DNA of 64,000 nt from Hydractinia symbiolongicarpus (GCF_029227915.1 NC_079880.1:24240501-24304500), one strand, 5' to 3'; shown: positions 34,927-46,639, counted from the first letter of the stretch. Program-made: numbers and translations. The notes: generated by a model not told the origin, from the sequence alone.

Positions 34927-35537
34927 AAAGCAAAACTAAAAGCATTATTGTATACTCTGATATACTTACGAAACTGTTTAGCTTGGGCAGAGTCGTTGCT
35001 TAACAATTCACGTATTTCAGCAGGAAATTGTAATATAGCAGGCAGGGCCACTTTGCCATTGTGACAACACTTAAAATGATTTTCATTATTAAATTTAATA
35101 GCTCGACAATGCTCACACACAATAGTAAACTCACCTGCAGAATGTGTAGGAGGCAAAACATTGTTAATCCTAGCTAAATTTAGTAAACGTGGAGCCCTAG
35201 CTACTCGATGACGCAAAACATCTGCCCTGCGTCTTACTGCAGCTTGCTGAGGTAATTCATTTTCTCTATTCGCACGATGACGTTGTGCATCAGCATGCTG
35301 TCGTGCATTTGCATCTGCAACATTTTCTACTGCTCGTCTTGCATTTTGGCGTAGAGCATCTGCTGCTCTACGCTTTTGGGCCTGTTGCAAAGATTCATTG
35401 GCCCTCCTTCGTCGTACAATTTCAAGATGATGTTGTCTTTGCCTTTCAGCATGCTCAACATCTTCAACATTTTCCAAGCGGGGTAATGCATAATTATGTT
35501 CCAATAAGAAAAGTTCATTTGGCTGAGGAAAATCCAT
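34927..35537 (-). CDS. Helitron RepHel N-terminal part, separate frame
   Basis: Begins MDFPQPNELFL and has an Arg/Ala/Gln-rich coiled segment, then a zinc-finger-like block (CEHCRAIKF ... CCHNGKV) and KQFRKYIRVYNNAFSFA, all typical of the Helitron N-terminal domain. At NNAFSFA the frame ceases to match the family and the matching sequence (SANIRPPP) continues in another frame. The switch falls in a run of five T at about 34927-34931. A single base change in the run would join both parts. It could be an inactivating mutation, a sequencing error in a homopolymer or, less likely, programmed slippage. The open frame itself runs on to 34791 with non-native residues. Confidence 0.85.
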
Positions 35538-35689
35538 TTTATGTGGTGTATTTTTTTAGCAGCTACACCAGTGTTTATTCTTAAGCTAGCTATATGTAGC
35601 CCACAGCTATAGGTACGTAGCTAGCTAAAGAATAAAAATTGACGCAGCTAATAAACAACAAACTAAAATTAAGCAAACACCAAAGATGT

Positions 35690-35714
35690 AGCTAGCTAGC
35701 TAGCTAGCTAGCTA
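35690..35714. repeat. (CTAG)n simple repeat
   Basis: About six TAGC units near the 5' end of the Helitron gene, in a region with several other GCTAGCTA stretches. Confidence 0.9.
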
Positions 35715-36321
35715 ATTGTATTCTCACAAGTAGAAATAGAAATTAATTTCAAAAGTAGAAATTAGGAAGGGTAAAAACGGCAAAAATTAATGAGATACTT
35801 TCCAAGAATTAATCAGGAAAATTTCTTGTCTTATCTTGCCATAACTTCGTTGCTACATCGTATTTTCTATTTTCTTATCCGGACAGTAAAAGTGTAACAA
35901 TTGCCGCGTGAAATGCAATGCTTATTGATTGGCTTATACATATAATCAAGACTGTTGATTGGGTAATTAAATCGAGGCACAAGTGCAGGAAGGAACCAGA
36001 TTATTTATGTAAATATTTATCCGGTGAGGGTTAAAACATGCGATAAACGGCGAATGAGGTCACGGGGGTAACTATTATTAAAAATGGCGTATTAAATTAA
36101 TTCATTCATTTTTATCTCTTAATTTATTTTTTTGATCAAGGTTCATAACTTAAAGTAATTAAATTAATTAAGGTAATAAATTAATTTCTTGAGTTTAGCT
36201 CAATTAATTATAAAGTTTTCCATTAAACAACCCCCTGTTTTCTAAAAATTCGCGGAAAGATCAAAGGAATATCGGTAACCCTTTTGAACAGACAGACAGA
36301 CGACGGCTATTATTATAGAGA

Positions 36322-36992
36322 AAATGAATACATTGCGTTATCTTTATTTTTCAATTCAAATTTTCATTGGCGCATATAAAATTCTGTGTCATTACCACTC
36401 TTGTATAGCGAGTCGTGCAATTATTTTCATGTTTTAATTTTAGGACAATGTTATATTTCCCAATACTTCTTCCAAGGCTACACTTACAAGGGAAATAATA
36501 GCATCACTTTTAGCTATTCACGACATGAATCGAGTTACATGTTGTATTACAAACAAAGTAAAGAGTTTCTTCATTGAAAGGAATTTAATATCAATATTTT
36601 CTCAAAGCTCTTTAAAAAAAAGTTGCTCGCAACAAGTGGAAGATGCAATTAAATTAAACTATATATAATGGTCCGGAACTATAAGCTTCGAATATTTTTG
36701 TAACTAGAATTTTTGAAGTAAAAATATACTCCTTCGCAGGTGGAATTAAACTTGAGTTACAAAGCCATGTAAGTTATTAAAAGTTTCAAAATAGCCCTGG
36801 GTTAACCCAAGCCATGTGAGGGAAATTTGGAATATGCCGCACTGTGTGGGCTGTTGGATGTAGCCGAGAGTTGTTTAGTAGAGGGCGGGCCCTAATTGTG
36901 TTTGCGTAGCTCAAAATGAGAATTAGATACTCAAGGACTCTCCATCTAAACCATGGCCGCTCCTGGAAATAATAGACAGAGTATATCACTTG
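36322..36992. repeat. Segmental duplication, copy A (right part)
   Basis: Aligns with 63331-64000 in copy B, which the window end cuts off. No gene recognised; a 63-codon ORF at 36386 is broken in copy B. Confidence 0.85.
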
Positions 36993-37044
36993 ATATTTGC
37001 GAGGCTAGCTATGTAAAATATGCGCATCTATCTATCTATATCTC

Positions 37045-37431
37045 TCTATGACCTTGTTGAGATCGTATTACTGCTGCTAAACGAACAAGGAAAGGCTATC
37101 GAAAGCAGGTGGCGCTGGTACGTCTGAAGTGTGCTAAAGTTATTGGAAATTCTTTAATGACTCCTTTTTTAATGATAACGTCGTACCGCGAAAATCAGTT
37201 AGTAGTGTAAGTCAACGAAGTCTTAATGACAGTGATGATTTTGCTATCGCTTCAAGTTCGTCAAAAACAGGAAGAAATGCCATGAAGACTACAAATAACG
37301 TTATGAAGACATGTTTACAACGTCTTACAACCCCCAGAACGACAGAACGAGTTCATTCACCTAATAAATCTTTTTGTAAAATGCTGGGAAACATTAAAGG
37401 TTGTTCCAGAGGGCGAATTGAAAGATATGCT
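37045..37431 (+). pseudogene. MADF-domain gene relic (Harbinger partner protein)
   Basis: Interrupted frames read GKAIESRWRWYV, then WKFFNDSFFNDNVVPRKSVSS, then HSPNKSFCKMLGNIKGCSRG, a pattern like MADF proteins followed by the tail region that contacts the transposase. A stop at about 37126 and a frame change separate the first two parts. It lies convergent with the transposase relic on the other strand, the usual two-gene arrangement of PIF/Harbinger elements. Confidence 0.5.
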
Positions 37432-37559
37432 TAAGCTCAAAAGCTGCTTTGGATGCAAAGTATGGAAGGCCAAAATTTGATTCTTCGTTGTAAGCATGTA
37501 GGAGAAGTAAAGTGTTTTTAAAATGCATTATATTTCATTTTGTAACATTTTATCTACAG

Positions 37560-38203
37560 TTGTCCTGTCGATAAATAAATTATTTGCATATAAAACGCAT
37601 GTTTCCATCGCCAATCAACCTGTCTCGCTGTCATAAAATAATATGTGAGCTCTTGCCTGATCTCATCTGCTCTTATGCTTGCATGTCTGCATCGCGTAGG
37701 TGGTAAATTGATGAACGTATTTTCTGAATCTCTGAGCACCAATTTCGATACTGGTACATAAGACTTTCATATGTTTCACCCGAGTCGGGGAATCACAATG
37801 ACAGCAAGTCTTTCCTTTGCGAGAATAGTTTTTCGAAATCGTGTTGTAGCTTTCGTTATTTTCGGCTCAACTAAACTTAACAGTTCCTATAAAAATAGTT
37901 ACAAACATGTAGTTATATATAATTTGTCGATATGTTATCATGATTGCGAATATTAGTGGGTACCTCAAATGCTTCTGTGTTCATACGGAGATATTTTCTG
38001 TAGTCGTGTTCATCACTGAAGCGAATTCTAGAAAGAATGTTGTGATATGCACTACGATCGCTTCTTCTACGTAACCAATCTTTAACCCATATCTTCCGTT
38101 TCTGATTTCTTTTTATATGGATTACTTGAAGGCAGTAATTAACTGCGTTGAGAAGAAGTAATGTTATCGATTCTTCATCCATCACAACAAGGATAATACT
38201 CAA
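37560..38203 (-). pseudogene. PIF/Harbinger transposase relic
   Basis: The N-terminal piece (38203 to about 37955) has KRKIWVKDWLRRRSDRSAYH followed by LSRIRFSDEHDYRKYLRMN, the conserved opening of Harbinger transposases. After TEAFEV comes a donor-like GTACCC. The C-terminal piece (37742 to about 37578) has IRADEIRQELTYYF and VDWRW, matching the family end. The catalytic DDE core between them is missing, so the element is internally deleted. Confidence 0.6.
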
Positions 38204-38593
38204 TCATTTATATTGCTCGTATTATTATTAGATGAAATATTAGGAATAAAATGATATGAAAGTAAATGAAATTATAACGATATTATAACAAATTATAAGT
38301 ATATTGTAGAAAAATTATTACTGTGTTATAAAATATTTTTATTGATATTATACAAGTGTATCATAGTCTTAAAAATAATTTTTGTTTTTATTAGAAGAAA
38401 ATAATGTAACAACTTTACCCACAAGCCCTTGTTTTTTAAGAAAACAATAACTTTACTTAGCGAGTTTTTAACCAATCAGGAAAAACATTTCAACTTTTTA
38501 CACGCTATTTCAGCCAATCAGAGACAAAAACACAGTTATTTGCACTGTAGAATTGAAAAATAAGTAAAAATTGCACTCGCTTCTCGATAGCAG
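38204..38593. other. AT-rich sequence, no gene seen
   Basis: Short tandem-like ATTATAA tracts near 38270-38330. Nothing else recognised. Confidence 0.6.
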
Positions 38594-38892
38594 GGTCGGA
38601 TCCAGCTGTAGGCGAAGAAGGCTGAAGCCTACATTGAAAATTTATTCAATTCTTTGTTTTTTTCTGTCATAAAAACAATTGTATTGTTTTCATTTTTTGA
38701 CAACCTTAAAGCGATTTAAGGCATTTAGAGGGCTCTAAAAGCAGCATTGGCTTTCAGTAACGTTGGGAGGCTCACGACGCCCTCCAAACCTCCCAATTTT
38801 TTCTGGATTGAGCCTTAACTGGAGCAATACAACGCCCTGTCACTTATTTAGAATTACTTAAGCCTACTTTTAAAAAATCTCTGGATCCGACC
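38594..38892. mobile_element. 299-bp MITE with 12-bp inverted ends
   Basis: The left end GGTCGGATCCAG and right end CTGGATCCGACC are exact inverted repeats. CAG precedes the left end, which could make it hAT-like (CAG start), but the right end lacks the matching CTG and no 8-base target duplication was found. Non-coding. Confidence 0.6.
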
Positions 38893-41085
38893 ATGCATAG
38901 AAAACAAAAATATAGCATATACTTCGTGTAATTTAGCCAATCACAGTGCAAGGAAAACTCTAACCATATGATAAGCACGCTTATCCATCCTTTGAAACAA
39001 AATAAAGCAGTATTGAAGCGCAGCAGTCAAGTTGCTATGTTTACACACTATGTGTGTAGAAACGTTTATTATATAATTTAATGAACCTATTAGAATGAAC
39101 CCAACTCAAATCTTCTATATTATTTATTAAAAAGATATTGTAATTGTCAAGTAAATGTCAAATTTGATAAACAAATCTTTTTATTCTGTCTGTTGCTTTT
39201 TCAAAACACAATGGTATTGTCACGGGTAATTAAATTTCATGGTTCTCGTGTATAATATATTTGTTTAGCTTAGACTTTTTGCTTATGGGCTATTGGACTG
39301 TTGTCTACTTTAATTCTGCTTTAAAATGTAACAAAAACTTCATTTTAAATTTATAATTTTTATCGAAAGTAAAAAGTTTATTTTATCTTTTTTTAATCTT
39401 TAACTCATTAAGTTTTACTGAATACTTTTATTGTTAGTGTAAATTTGCATAAATTAAAAGTTTTAAAAGAAAGTCAATGTAAGTAGTTTTTTTTATTCTG
39501 CTTTTTTCTCTTGAAAATTTTGTTTTTTAAAAAAGCCATTTACAATAAATTTATCATTCAAAATTCAACGGTGCTAGAAAAGGAAATCATAACCCAAAAA
39601 TAAAACCATATTTTTTTTCGATTTTTAACAAAAAATGGATTTCCATCTATTTGATAATAAGACCTGCCCGTAGTAGCTTTATCTGGTTTCATATAATTTG
39701 GTAAGTTCGGCAAGAAACACCTCTTGCCAACTGTGGAGCAATCTTCGCCTACTTTAGGTAAATTTACGGCAGTTCTCTGAAATCCCAATGCTAGTCAATT
39801 GTAACACAACCATTGCCTAATACAACCATTGACCGTAGCACCTGAAAATTTCGGCGAAAAAAAGCTGGCTTTTCTTCAACTTAATTCTCTCTTCGTTATA
39901 GCTTTAGCTAAATAAAGACAGGGTGTGCGTGTTTATTAATGGTGTAGTTTGATTACCGGGACATATTCCGTTTTTTAAATTCAAAGATCTTACTTTTGAT
40001 GTTTACTGGTAAGTACATCCAAAAACTACTTATCTAGACCCCATGAAAATTCTGCAAAAATATTGTTAGGAAGATATATAGATACTTACTAATGATATAT
40101 AGTTATTTATTTGTTATTATAGTAGTTATCTTAGTAAATTTTAGGATTTAAAAACCTGCAATGTGTTTTCTTTTGCTTAAGATTTATTTTTTCGCTGACA
40201 CAATATAATTTTGTTTGCTGCCTTTCCTGATTGTTTTTAACACTTCAATGTATACAGATTTTCGTTAGGTCATGTGGCTAGTCTTATATACTAAAACGAG
40301 ACTTTTGTTTCCGTGTCTACTTTTTGATAATTGTTCCTTTTTTTATGAAAATGAATATCTTTATTCTGTTTTTTAATGTCTTTACAAAACCTTTTGTTTA
40401 CATTTGTGACCAGGCTCTACAAGTCATGCGAGAAAAATATCCATTTTCATTAGACGAGAGTAATTTTCCTTGGACGACTTTTTCTTTTTATGTCCTAATT
40501 GTATTATGCAGGTTGTAATAAGAGTTAGTGTCTTTTTATTGTTGTCTACTTTCGATTTCAATTAATGAATTGAGTTAGCCATTTCTTTTGTTCTTACTTT
40601 TCCGTGCCCAAGTAGATTTTTATCTATAACACCAGACATAATGTAGCGACATGCACTTCTAACTTTATTATTGTTAACGACTTATTTTCTCAATTTTTTA
40701 ACCCCATCAGTTATTTCGCCTTTTTCTAAGGTTGCGCAAATTTTTCCATTTTTTTGATTTTATCGGAAGTGCAATTAACACATTTTGGACGTTGATTAAT
40801 TCTATATGTACACCTTCCAAGGTATAACATACCGGCTGCAGATTACTGGTCAAAGAATACTTTTTTGAGAAGTAGCTAAAAAACCAACCATTTTTACAAA
40901 TTTTATGTCCAGGGTTGTTAAATAAAAGGTTATGACAACACTTAAGTTTGTTAGCATGTTATTGCATACCATGACTGTTTCAGACATTTGCATGCAAGTT
41001 AGAGTTTGTGATGACTCTAATTTATCTCACTGAAACTTTAAGGCATCGTTTTTCCATGAAATTACTTTGTTTTTGTCAAACTGCG
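38893..41085. other. Intergenic sequence downstream of the receptor gene
   Basis: No gene recognised. A 76-codon minus-strand ORF at 39558-39788 contains a modest cysteine-bearing stretch (GEDCSTVGKRCFLP) and might be an isolated exon, but nothing nearby supports it. An AATAAA on the minus strand near 40662 could serve the receptor gene, about 420 bases after its stop. Confidence 0.45.
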
Positions 41086-44000
41086 TTAAACGTTAGTCTC
41101 TAAAAACTTCACATCTTCGGAAGGTTCACTGTTTGTTTTGGAAACATTTTTACTGTTTATGTTGCAGCTGTAAGCATGCTCAATTGCAAGTATACCAAGA
41201 CACACGAGAAAAGAGACTGCAAAAACAACTACTAAACCACCAAAATATTCCAATCCAAATGTTTGGTTGTTTTTGTCAAACGATTGACATTCTGGTTGGT
41301 AAAACCATTGTTTTGTCAATCGGTTAATTTCACCGTTCTCTTTAAACTTTAACATTGCTAAAGATATTTTTTTTAAAATTGATGAATTCTTCTGTACAGC
41401 AAATGCCAGCTCGCTTTCGTATTTATCATCAATAAATGTTTGTGTTGTGAAACAATATTTAGCCCGTGAAGTAACAGCTAAAACAAGTGCACTTTCTGTG
41501 ATAAATGCATCAAGTTTTCTAAAAAGAGAGATATCGTTGATATTGCATCTTTTCAGTTTGCTGTTTATAGAGCTCTGTTCTATAAAATCGAAATCCTCTT
41601 GTTGTTGCACGGGTAAATTTATTGTATTTTCTCGTATGTTTTTTCATAACAATTTTTCTTACCCTGATAGTACAGCTTTCACACCTTCTTCTTCACTGCT
41701 GACAGAATACGGTTTCATGAAGTGATAGACCCTCCGAAACCTATTTGAAGAGTGATGTTGAAAGAAGCTTTCTAAACTTGTGCTTTTCACTGTTCCGAAC
41801 GTGAACGCTGCGGTTGGTTTTAAGATCTATAAGCAAAAAAAGCTTCTGTTTATCAACAAGATTACGCATATAATCATTCGTGAAGGGATAAAAAATAATA
41901 GTGTATTAAACTAGATTTAAGGCACTGAAAGTGAAGACTCGCCAACAGGATATGAACCAACCTGTCATACACGGAGAAGCAATAGTACATTAAAATGCAA
42001 AATAACAGCTAGCTCACAACCGTGCTAGCTTCAACACAAGTATGAGTATGTTAACAGGTAACATTGGACGATGATAATAATAATAATAAATAATAACAAA
42101 AAGCAAAAGTTAACATCACTAAATAATTTTCACATGTGTCAAGCATAACAATAGCTTCGGTCCGGGGGGGGGGGGGCGGATTCCGCCCCCTCTGACGTTT
42201 TTTAAATAACTCCTTAGTGCTTTGTTATATGGCTATGATGCTTACTGAGTTTCAATATTTATCTATGAGACACCTGCATGCTAACTTTTTTAGGTCCCAT
42301 ACCTTTCAGAGGCCTCTTGATATTGACCATTACTCGAAACTACCCCTAAAAATCTTTATGAAATCCTTATAATAGGGAAAATATAATAACTCCTGTTAAG
42401 ATTATCCTTAGAACTTGAAGCTTGCAGCAGAACTTTGATTTATCAAAAAGAATCATTTGGAATAATATAGACAAGTGGCTAATCCGATTTTGTCGGATTT
42501 TACCCGAAAATCAAAAAAACGGATTTTCGGGCAATTTTTGGCAATTTTTTATCCGATCCGTGTAAAAAACGGAAGATATGTTAAATAACTTTTATTTGGC
42601 TTTCACAAACTTCAACATTCATTGGTTAAGGATGGTAAAGCCTATTAAAAGTTCGGAGATATTTCGTCAATATGTAAGAGAAGGTACATAATTCGAGTTT
42701 AGTAAAAAGCCAGAATTTAGGTTTGCAACCTGAAATTGTGTTCGTTAGCTTAGACTTCTTCCCACATGCAGAGAATTACAATAAAATTAACAACAGTGAA
42801 GATAATAATACCTTTGGATCGATTATTCCCAAAAAGTCGTCCGTTTCCTGGTTATTGATTCCATTTGCCGTTAATTTTGCGGTGTACGTTGACATTATGA
42901 CAGTCATGCAGACAGCAAAAGACAACGCTGATAGCCTTCCATGGCTGCTAACGGGATTTCGTCCTCCAATATCGCGTTGGAATATTAAACCTGTTGTATA
43001 TGAGAACACGTCTCTCCATGCAAAACGTTCTCCTGTCTTTAAAAGACGGACACTAACATTCTCAAATAAAAACAACATAATGTGAAGTAGTATGCTGGAA
43101 ATAATTATCACCACGAGTAGAATATTATCCAGAGGTTCTAAAAACTCATAGTTGATGAACGATAACTTTTCCAGTGTAGTTCGCCGGATTATGGAAATAT
43201 AAGTGTATTGAAAGCTTTCTGAAAAATCAACAACCTTACTTCTTTCAGCAGTTGGTGTAATTCCTTGTATGCCAATATCTGCGTTGTCAGAATAAACCTT
43301 ATTGATAATTCCATCCCATGTGCCATTATTGAAGCCTCCAAATAATCCATCCTCTGCTATATAAAGTTCAAACTTAACCTTCCATTCATTAGAAATTAAC
43401 TTTAGTAGATCCACTGCCATACCGGAGCAGCAAGCATCATTCCATTTTGTATCATTTTCAGGTGTGTCAGGAACAAGACATGGTACACCAACTACGCAAA
43501 TGTCATTCACTGGCTGAAATGGCAGCACAATGCAATACGGAGCATACTGAATGCTTGCAACCCTCCACGTCTCTTTCAGAAGTGGTATTCGTGAGTAAGA
43601 ACTTTTCTTTCCGTCGTAGGTTGTATTGAACATTGGTAAGATTTCAAATCTAAAAACAAAACCAGTTTTTGTTCTACAGTTTAAACTTAAAATTCACTGA
43701 TTCTTTTATATCTTATTCTGATGATAAAATATTAGAATAAATGTACTCAGACTAATGAGAAACGGTTCGGGGACATCATATTAGCATTTTCTCTACTTTT
43801 TATTTGATGCACTTTATGGAATTATGTAAACAAAATAGCCAGTTACTCACATATTATTTAAGTCAGATTCCTGTAGAAACTCTGCACCATTTTCGGTATC
43901 TAATACTATATCATTATCCTCGCTGTTTGGAAGATTAATCAAGTTAAATTTGCTGTACATCATTTCCATTCCTCTAAGGACCTGTACTGGTATGCCTGTT

Positions 44001-44332
44001 GTAAGAATTAAAACTTCTTTTATTTCATAGTGCAACATTCTCTCTAATACTACATTAGCATCCAGTGCAGATAATAGAAGCAACACTATCTCAGTTCCTT
44101 CAAGAAGCTGTGGTAAATTACTTAGTACTTGATCCTTATACATTGAATTACAGGTACATTTCAGCTTACTTTTCTTCAAGTTGGAACGTAATGTGCTTAT
44201 AATTGTGCTATTACAATCTCTGTATGCGATAATCAACAACCGTGTTATGGAAAAATCCTTCATAATGCTTTTCAACTCCTCACTATTCCTTGTATGATAA
44301 GATGCAGTATGTTCCTGCTGATTACTTTTGTC
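41086..44332 (-). CDS. NMDA-like ionotropic glutamate receptor, 5' incomplete
   Basis: Exons: 44332-43851 (last part of the amino-terminal domain), 43649-42812 (S1, M1, pore, M3), 41826-41663 (start of S2) and about 41610-41086 (rest of S2, M4, tail). Phases of the first three agree. S1 has WNDACCSGMAVDLLKLI, like the CC-G motif of NMDA receptors, and GITPTAERSKVVDFSESF with the agonist-binding Arg. M3 has MSTYTAKLTAN for the usual SYTANLAAF. S2 has FTFGTVKSTSLESFF, then EEEGVKAVLSG, KLDAFITES with an acidic ligand residue, and EINRLTKQWF. M4 is GLVVVFAVSFLVCLGILAI. The earlier amino-terminal exons were not found. The last intron would be only about 65 bases and its phases do not match, so a one-base lesion or a mis-set splice site is likely near 41615-41660. 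Confidence 0.75.
42164..42176. repeat. Run of 13 G in the receptor gene intron
   Basis: A homopolymer followed by CGGATTCCGCCCCC, a short inverted match. Prone to sequencing error. Confidence 0.85.
42495..42528. other. Hairpin in the receptor gene intron
   Basis: CCCGAAAATC and GATTTTCGGG form a ten-base stem around an A-rich loop, and nearby copies of the same words (GGATTTT, GGCAATTTTT) suggest a short degenerate repeat. Function unknown. Confidence 0.5.
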
Positions 44333-45700
44333 CTAAAAGAGAATAAACGAATAGGAAAGTTCTGCTCAACTTACTTGGCATGAAAAATTCCCCTTAAGCT
44401 ACGTAAGCTCTAAAATAATCACAATAAGTAAATTCGAGTGCTGATGAAGATGTCTTTACACAAACAATGCAATCTTGTTAAAGTTGTAGAAACTAGTATG
44501 TATTATGTAATATTTAAGGTATTATTATTTATCCACTATGACCTCCTTAGTCCCTAAATGTACTGTTATTTATAAGGATCTTGTAAAGGGGCATTTAAAG
44601 CTTTCGTTTGAGCTAATACAGCCGCTCAGAAGCAGAACGCTAAGCAGAAAGGTTTGATTCACGCAGTCTCTGGCATAACTTAACCGGAAATTCACTAGAA
44701 GTAAATACTGTACAAGGCTACCAGTCAGTTAAATCTGAGGAACAAAATTATTTACGGACCTTTCATCACAAATTATTTTTCAGAAACATGTCTTGGTAGA
44801 AAAATTAGTCGAATGGCCAAACAACATGCATACGCAACATCTGATCCTACGATGCAAGTAAGTGTTTCTTTACACTGACCATACAGTAATGATTACTGTC
44901 AGAATTGTGTTACATTTTTAAGACAATAATTATTGACCTTTTTTCATTATTTATTATTATTATATCACCTACATTGATAAAATCAGCTGAAATTTATGTC
45001 GAAAGTTAAAAAAGTTAAAAATAATTGTAAAAATGCATAAGCCAAAATTTTTACCAACAACAACACAATTTTTCGTGGCTTGCAGGTCTGAAGAAATACT
45101 TTAGGAATATGGTAGCCAGATAAATATACATGAGAAAAAGTGAAAATCTAATGTAAATATAATAAAAATATTTGTTTATATAACCTTGTCTAGACTTCTA
45201 CAATAGCACCTAGAAAATAAAGATGTTTTGTATTTTATAAAGCTTTTATTTAAGTTTTGTTTAGTTTAAAACAAATTATGTGATTTAAGACAAACTTTAT
45301 TGGTTTAGTAATATTTAATTTTTAGATGAAATAAATTTTGCCATGCGTTTTTGCTCAACGGAAATCCGTTATATGCCATAACCATTTCAATCTTTCGTGA
45401 CTTGTTTTAAACCACATGGAATGCAAATGTTATGTTCTGATTAAGTACATGGACACACTCGCAGTCTTTTGTATATTTTTTGTTGTCTGTTTCATCTTAA
45501 AGTTTTAATTATTCCCGCCTTTTTTATAAAATTAACAACAGACCGTTTATAAAAAAAAAAAATGCAAAAGATTTTATAAAGTTTCTGACAATAGATTCTT
45601 TCAGGGATCCTACTACGTAGTAAATAAATAATTTACAGTTAGGAAATAAAGAATTCAGATCACGAATTTACTGTCAAAGATAAAATCTTTTTGATAACAT
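44333..45700. other. Sequence upstream of the receptor exons, nothing recognised
   Basis: The missing 5' exons of the receptor would be expected here or further right on the minus strand. I find no long frame with suitable splice sites. It is AT-rich. Confidence 0.45.
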
Positions 45701-45707
45701 TTCTGTT

Positions 45708-46224
45708 TTAAAACAGCTTTTCATGTACAAAAAGACCTGGCATTAATTTGTAAATTTTGTCTCTTGTCGCCATTACACAACCTTTATAACAGCCATTATA
45801 CGATTGTTTATATAATTTGTGTACAGTCTCTGATTCTTGATTAAAATTTTTATGATATATCTTACTCGCTTGCGGATCAGAATTTTTAAGAGTAACACAT
45901 TGAGAACCATTGAAGAAGTGGTACTTTTGTGCCAGAAATCGAACACACATAGCTACTGCAGCTTTTGTATCATTTACAGTAAATAATATTAACCAGCTCA
46001 TTTATTAATGCTCGTTGTGAGGGAGTCAAATATAATAACGATCTGCGAAATATGTACGGCCGGCCACAATCTGATACCCAAAAATGTAAGAAGTACGGTC
46101 CCGCGGATTTCTCGATGCCTAACGGATAGTTTGTGCAATAAAAGGCATTGTCTGTTTGTCGATTAAAATCTGTCCGTGATAAATGAGAAGATTTATAATT
46201 TCCCACTCGTCGTTTAGTTACCAA
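45708..46224 (-). pseudogene. Unrecognised broken ORF pair
   Basis: Two overlapping frames, 46224-45970 and 46001-45708, have ordinary amino-acid composition with many aromatic and cysteine residues (PYFLHFWVSDCGRPY; then FLAQKYHFFNGSQC). They could be one protein broken by a frameshift at about 45985. No family recognised. They might be a decayed gene or transposon, or two exons. Confidence 0.3.
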
Positions 46225-46316
46225 TATTTTCCATGATATTTATAATACATTTGGATTCATTTGTAACATTTTAACGACCCTGTAGAACAGTCCAAAATTG
46301 ACAAGACTTTATAAGG

Positions 46317-46443
46317 GACTAATCGGTGGCCTGTATATACATGCACGAGTTTGTCCGTCCTTTATATACCTCGTTTCATGTGTCTCGCTACTGCGGTTAC
46401 CATTTTGCGCAGAGACAGACAGACGACGGATAATAATTATAGT
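46317..46443 (-). mobile_element. Decayed mini-Helitron
   Basis: Resembles the 124-bp element at 8704: CTAATCGGTGG at the left, GTCCGTCCTTTATATACC inside, and GACAGACAGACGACGG followed by ATAATAATTATAG at the right. The terminal hairpin has mutated beyond pairing. Confidence 0.55.
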
Positions 46444-46600
46444 TTCTTAACTGTTTGTCTAACCTCTTATTTTAAGATATTTCTAGTTTTACAAAAATGC
46501 AGTATTCAGAAACTACTTTTCTGCCGTTTCACATTCATTCTGTTTGTTTACATTTTCTTTAGCTAGTTAGCTATCCAGTAATTTCTGACAGCAAGTTAAA

Positions 46601-46639
46601 TAGCTAAACACAAATACAAGGAGTATTTGTGTTTAGCTA
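46601..46639. other. 17-bp perfect hairpin
   Basis: Positions 46601-46617 and 46623-46639 are exact reverse complements around a five-base loop. It has no companion elsewhere in the window. Confidence 0.8.

Larger units (their letters stand above)
28476..36321 (-). mobile_element. Helitron with Rep/helicase gene, 7846 bp
   Basis: On the minus strand it starts TCTCTATAATAATAGCCG (36321) and ends CCGGCTAG (28476). The undisturbed site is at 63330/63331 in copy B: flanks ATTATTATAGGA and AAATRAATRCRTTGCG join there with nothing lost or duplicated. No target duplication, the TC start and the CTAG end fit Helitrons. The target on the minus strand is T/T and not the usual A/T. The 3' hairpin is weak compared with the small relatives. 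Its 5' 280 bases are shared with the element at 6865-8591. It carries one Rep/helicase gene with a frameshift, a MITE, a GC-rich island and exon-like sequence in its 3' third. Confidence 0.9.

Noticed and set aside
28476-36321. Helentron (Helitron2) classification
   Set aside because: The protein lacks an endonuclease domain, and the ends (TC, CTAG) are of the Helitron type.
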